Source: Candidatus Zhuqueibacterota bacterium 4484_219 (GTDB lineage Bacteria; Zhuqueibacterota; JdFR-76; 4484-219). From it: DNA of 6,315 nt. Shown piece after piece: positions 3,779 through 6,315 of the stretch (its first letter is position 1; every line of letters begins with the position of its first letter). A program made the position numbers and the translations under genes. Below the pieces are notes generated by a model. It ran no database searches. It was not told the DNA's origin and saw only the letters and a list, made by a program, of their open reading frames with translations. The stretch lies in contig MZGM01000082.1 in NCBI GenBank assembly GCA_002085035.1, positions 1 to 6,315 of the forward strand, in the 5' to 3' direction.

Positions 3779-6315
3779 ATGCAATTACTCACACCGTTTC
3801 CCTTGTTGCAGGCATTGGGGATGGAGTGCTTTGTGGCTATCGATTTGGAGACGACTGGTTTGGATGCCAATGCCGATGAGATACTCGAGGTCGGGATGGC
3901 CAAAGTTGTGAAAGGGAAGGTGTGTGAGCATTTTAATCAGCTTATTCAAGTTGAACAACAAATTCCTGAGCATATTTCTAGCATCACAGGTATTAACAAC
4001 GAAGATGTTGTTGGCCAACCTTCTATTAATGAGGTTTTGCCTCGGATTATTGATTTTATTGGAGATGCCCCGCTGGTAGGGCATAATATCGGGTTTGACC
4101 TCAGCTTTTTAAATGAACAACTCCAGAGAGTAGATTTACGGCAGCAGACCAATTTTGTTTCTTCGCAGCCGGCATCCTCCCTTAAAATGAGACAATTGCC
4201 CAATCCTCACATTGATACTCTGGTTTTGTCCCGTATTCTTTTACCACGTTTATCCAATCATCGGTTGGAACATCTTGCTCAGTATTTTGGCCTATCTCAG
4301 AAAAAAACTCATCGAGCATTGGATGACGCCTTAACTGTAGTAAATCTTTTCGATTATTTGATTCAGTGTGCCAATAAGTTGGATAAAGAAGTGCTGGGGT
4401 TCATAAATCGTCTCTTGAAACCCTGGCAAGGACGTGATTCTCAGAGTAACCTTTTGCCCGACTTTTTCGGTCATCTGGCCGATCTTTCTCGGTCAGGAGA
4501 GAGAATTCCGACAAAACAAATGGTTTCTCAGCAACTGTCCTCGCCGCCTAAGGTAGATAATCTTATCGGTTTTGAGACAGGATCTCAGACTGTTGCTTCA
4601 GCGAAGTTCGATTTTGATAAGATAAAAGCAGTATTTTTACCCGGGGGAATTTTAGAAAAAGCCAGACCAGGCTATGAAGCTCGTCCTCAGCAGCTTCAAA
4701 TGGTGGAAGCAGTTTGTCGTGCTTTTAGTGAAGAAAGTTTTCTTCTGATAGAAGCTGGTACCGGTACCGGTAAATCGTGGGCATATTTGATCCCCGCAAT
4801 CTACTGGTCTCAATCCCAAATCCAGACCAAAGAAACAGACGATTCTTTCCTGCCTACTCGCATTATTATTTCTACCAATACCAAGAACTTGCAAGAGCAA
4901 ATATTTTTCAAGGACATTCCATTTTTAAGGTCTCATTTAAAGCTTCCTTTTCGTGCTGTACTATTGAAAGGGCGAAACAACTATCTTTGTTGGCATCGTT
5001 GGAAAGATTTCATTCTTGAATTAGAACATCGTCAACTGAGCAGTCTCAAAGAGCGTTTAGAACTGTTGCCTGTTGCAGTTTGGTTGTCGGAAACTCTTAC
5101 CGGAGATATTGAGGAAAACACTGGTTTTCGAGCCCATCAGAAACCTTATGTTTGGGCAAAACTTCATTCTGATAGTCGTTACTGCAAAGGGAATAAATGT
5201 TCGTTCAATTCGGTTTGTTTTGTTAATCGGGTGCGCAGGGCAGCTCGGAATGCTCATCTGGTAGTTGTGAATCATTCTTTGTTGTTCAGCGATCTTGTTT
5301 CTAACAATTCTGTGCTATCAGAATATCAAAATTTGATCGTAGATGAGGCACATAATTTGGAAAATGCGGCTACTCAATATCTTGGAGTCGAAGCCCATTT
5401 GTGGCAAATTAGAAATCTGGTGAACAATCTTTATTATTTTGATGGTAGGGAAACGGGATTGCTTCCCAGGATGCGTCAAGCAATCTACAAAGGTAAGTTG
5501 AACCAAAATACTCAGGAGACACTACTTGGCAACATCGAAGCAGTTACAAGTTTAACTCGTTCACTAGATCAGGCCAGTAGCCGGTTCTTTCGTCAACTTT
5601 CAGAAGCATGTTGGGAGTTTAATTTGCGCCAGCGCCAACCTATTGGTACTAAAATTCGCTATCGCGATTGGCTGGAAAACTTTCCCTCTACTGGCATTGT
5701 CACCAATGAATTTCTTAATGAACTGCAAGAGCTTGCTGGAGAATTACGACGGTTGCATGAGAACTTACTCCTGGTGAAAGCTGAAGAGATCGCAGAGGTT
5801 GAAGATTTCCTTTTTGATCTGGAAGGAACTTGCCAGGAAGCCGATGAACTACTGGCTGTATTTAAAATGCTAATTGAAGCTACCGACCAACGCTACGTTT
5901 TCTGGCTCGAGCCATCGCCACGTGGTGAAAATTTCGATTCGCGCATCAAAGCTGCTCCATTGAATGTTTCTTTTTTGCTTAAGCCGTTACTTTACGAGCG
6001 CTTGCGCACGGCTATTTTTACCTCTGCTACTCTGTCTATCAATGGACAATTTGATTATTTCAAGAGCCGTGTTGGATTAGATCTGGTCGATCCCGATCGA
6101 CTATTAGAAAACGCATTAGGTTCACCGTTTGATTTTGAACATCAAGTATTGGTAGCAGTGCCGAAATTCCTGCCGACACCTAAAGAAGTAGGGTTTATTG
6201 AAACTACCGTCTCCTTGTTGTGTGACACTATTTCTCATCTTCACCGTGGCACTTTGATCCTTTTTACCTCTTATGAACTCTTAGGGAAAGTTTATGAAGG
6301 GTTGAAAATTAATCT
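3779..6315 (+). CDS. dinG: DEDDh exonuclease fused to DinG/XPD-type Fe-S helicase (3' end outside window)
   Basis: The frame is open from ATG 3779 to the right edge (845 codons), with no stop. The N-terminal domain (about 18-200) is a 3'-5' exonuclease of the DNA polymerase III epsilon type: Exo I D22 and E24 (AIDLETTG), Exo II HN..FD with D107, and Exo III H178 and D183 (HRALDD). After a linker of about 100 residues comes a superfamily 2 helicase of the DinG/XPD class: YEARPQQ (299-305), Walker A GTGTGKS (327-333, K332), an STNTKNLQEQ strand, DEAH (522-525) and TSATL (748-752). Four cysteines, C404, C469, C474 and C480, sit where DinG/XPD proteins hold a 4Fe-4S cluster; the x4 and x5 spacings match those recalled for E. 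coli DinG. The last helicase motif (QxxGRxxR) lies beyond the window; family length suggests about 100 missing residues. The expected role is ATP-driven unwinding and 3'-end trimming in DNA repair. ATG 3821 (M15) is an alternative start that keeps the whole exonuclease; ATG 3779 has only a weak AAGG (3763-3766). Confidence 0.93.
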   Translation, partial: MQLLTPFPLLQALGMECFVAIDLETTGLDANADEILEVGMAKVVKGKVCEHFNQLIQVEQQIPEHISSITGINNEDVVGQPSINEVLPRIIDFIGDAPLVGHNIGFDLSFLNEQLQRVDLRQQTNFVSSQPASSLKMRQLPNPHIDTLVLSRILLPRLSNHRLEHLAQYFGLSQKKTHRALDDALTVVNLFDYLIQCANKLDKEVLGFINRLLKPWQGRDSQSNLLPDFFGHLADLSRSGERIPTKQMVSQQLSSPPKVDNLIGFETGSQTVASAKFDFDKIKAVFLPGGILEKARPGYEARPQQLQMVEAVCRAFSEESFLLIEAGTGTGKSWAYLIPAIYWSQSQIQTKETDDSFLPTRIIISTNTKNLQEQIFFKDIPFLRSHLKLPFRAVLLKGRNNYLCWHRWKDFILELEHRQLSSLKERLELLPVAVWLSETLTGDIEENTGFRAHQKPYVWAKLHSDSRYCKGNKCSFNSVCFVNRVRRAARNAHLVVVNHSLLFSDLVSNNSVLSEYQNLIVDEAHNLENAATQYLGVEAHLWQIRNLVNNLYYFDGRETGLLPRMRQAIYKGKLNQNTQETLLGNIEAVTSLTRSLDQASSRFFRQLSEACWEFNLRQRQPIGTKIRYRDWLENFPSTGIVTNEFLNELQELAGELRRLHENLLLVKAEEIAEVEDFLFDLEGTCQEADELLAVFKMLIEATDQRYVFWLEPSPRGENFDSRIKAAPLNVSFLLKPLLYERLRTAIFTSATLSINGQFDYFKSRVGLDLVDPDRLLENALGSPFDFEHQVLVAVPKFLPTPKEVGFIETTVSLLCDTISHLHRGTLILFTSYELLGKVYEGLKIN

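Noticed and set aside
3785..4203. Two overlapping - strand open frames
   Set aside because: They are antisense to the exonuclease domain of the DinG-like gene, whose motifs are unmistakable on the + strand.
4757..4771. Tandem GGTACC repeat
   Set aside because: It encodes the GTGTG of the Walker A loop, so the repeat is explained by the protein sequence.
4777..5019. 80-codon + strand open frame
   Set aside because: It is out of frame inside the helicase domain, and its translation has no family features.
1..6315. CRISPR array, insertion sequence or toxin-antitoxin pair
   Set aside because: No regularly spaced repeats, terminal inverted repeats with a transposase, or paired small genes were seen.

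Overview
This is a bacterial window of moderate GC with AT-rich intergenic gaps. The genes, their sigma70-type promoters and the tRNA are all of ordinary bacterial type. Nothing fixes the phylum. An exonuclease-DinG fusion that keeps iron-sulfur cysteines, and an amino-acid-type permease fused to a PTS EIIA domain, would both suit an anaerobic or environmental lineage, but that is a weak inference.

Left end (1-571). The window opens inside the 3' part of a tyrosine recombinase gene (+ strand) that ends at 379. Facing it is a complete tRNA-Phe(GAA) gene on the - strand (435-507). The tRNA has a near-consensus promoter upstream (527-555) and a strong intrinsic terminator downstream (390-426). 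An integrase lying just beyond the 3' end of a tRNA gene is the classic edge of an integrated element. That element would extend leftwards out of the window.

Middle (572-3658). A GHMP-family sugar kinase with a galactokinase-type pocket (- strand, 572-1660) is divergent from a large permease gene (+ strand, 1790-3658). The permease has an APC-type membrane domain and a C-terminal PTS EIIA-like domain with the phosphorylatable histidine. The 129 bases between the two genes hold back-to-back promoters whose -10 hexamers overlap on opposite strands. This also shows that the permease starts at ATG 1790 and not at the upstream TTG 1709.

Right end (3659-6315). After an AT-rich 120-base gap comes the largest gene of the window, from 3779 and running off the right edge with 845 codons visible. 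It encodes a DEDDh 3'-5' exonuclease fused to an XPD/DinG-type superfamily 2 helicase with a complete set of four Fe-S cysteines.

The genes do not form one obvious pathway. The kinase and permease share a control region and could be linked through carbon or PTS signalling, but this is inference. The DinG-like protein is a DNA repair or genome-maintenance function. No CRISPR array, insertion sequence or clear new multi-gene system is visible. The most notable items are the exonuclease-helicase fusion with intact Fe-S ligands, the permease-EIIA fusion and the overlapping divergent promoter.
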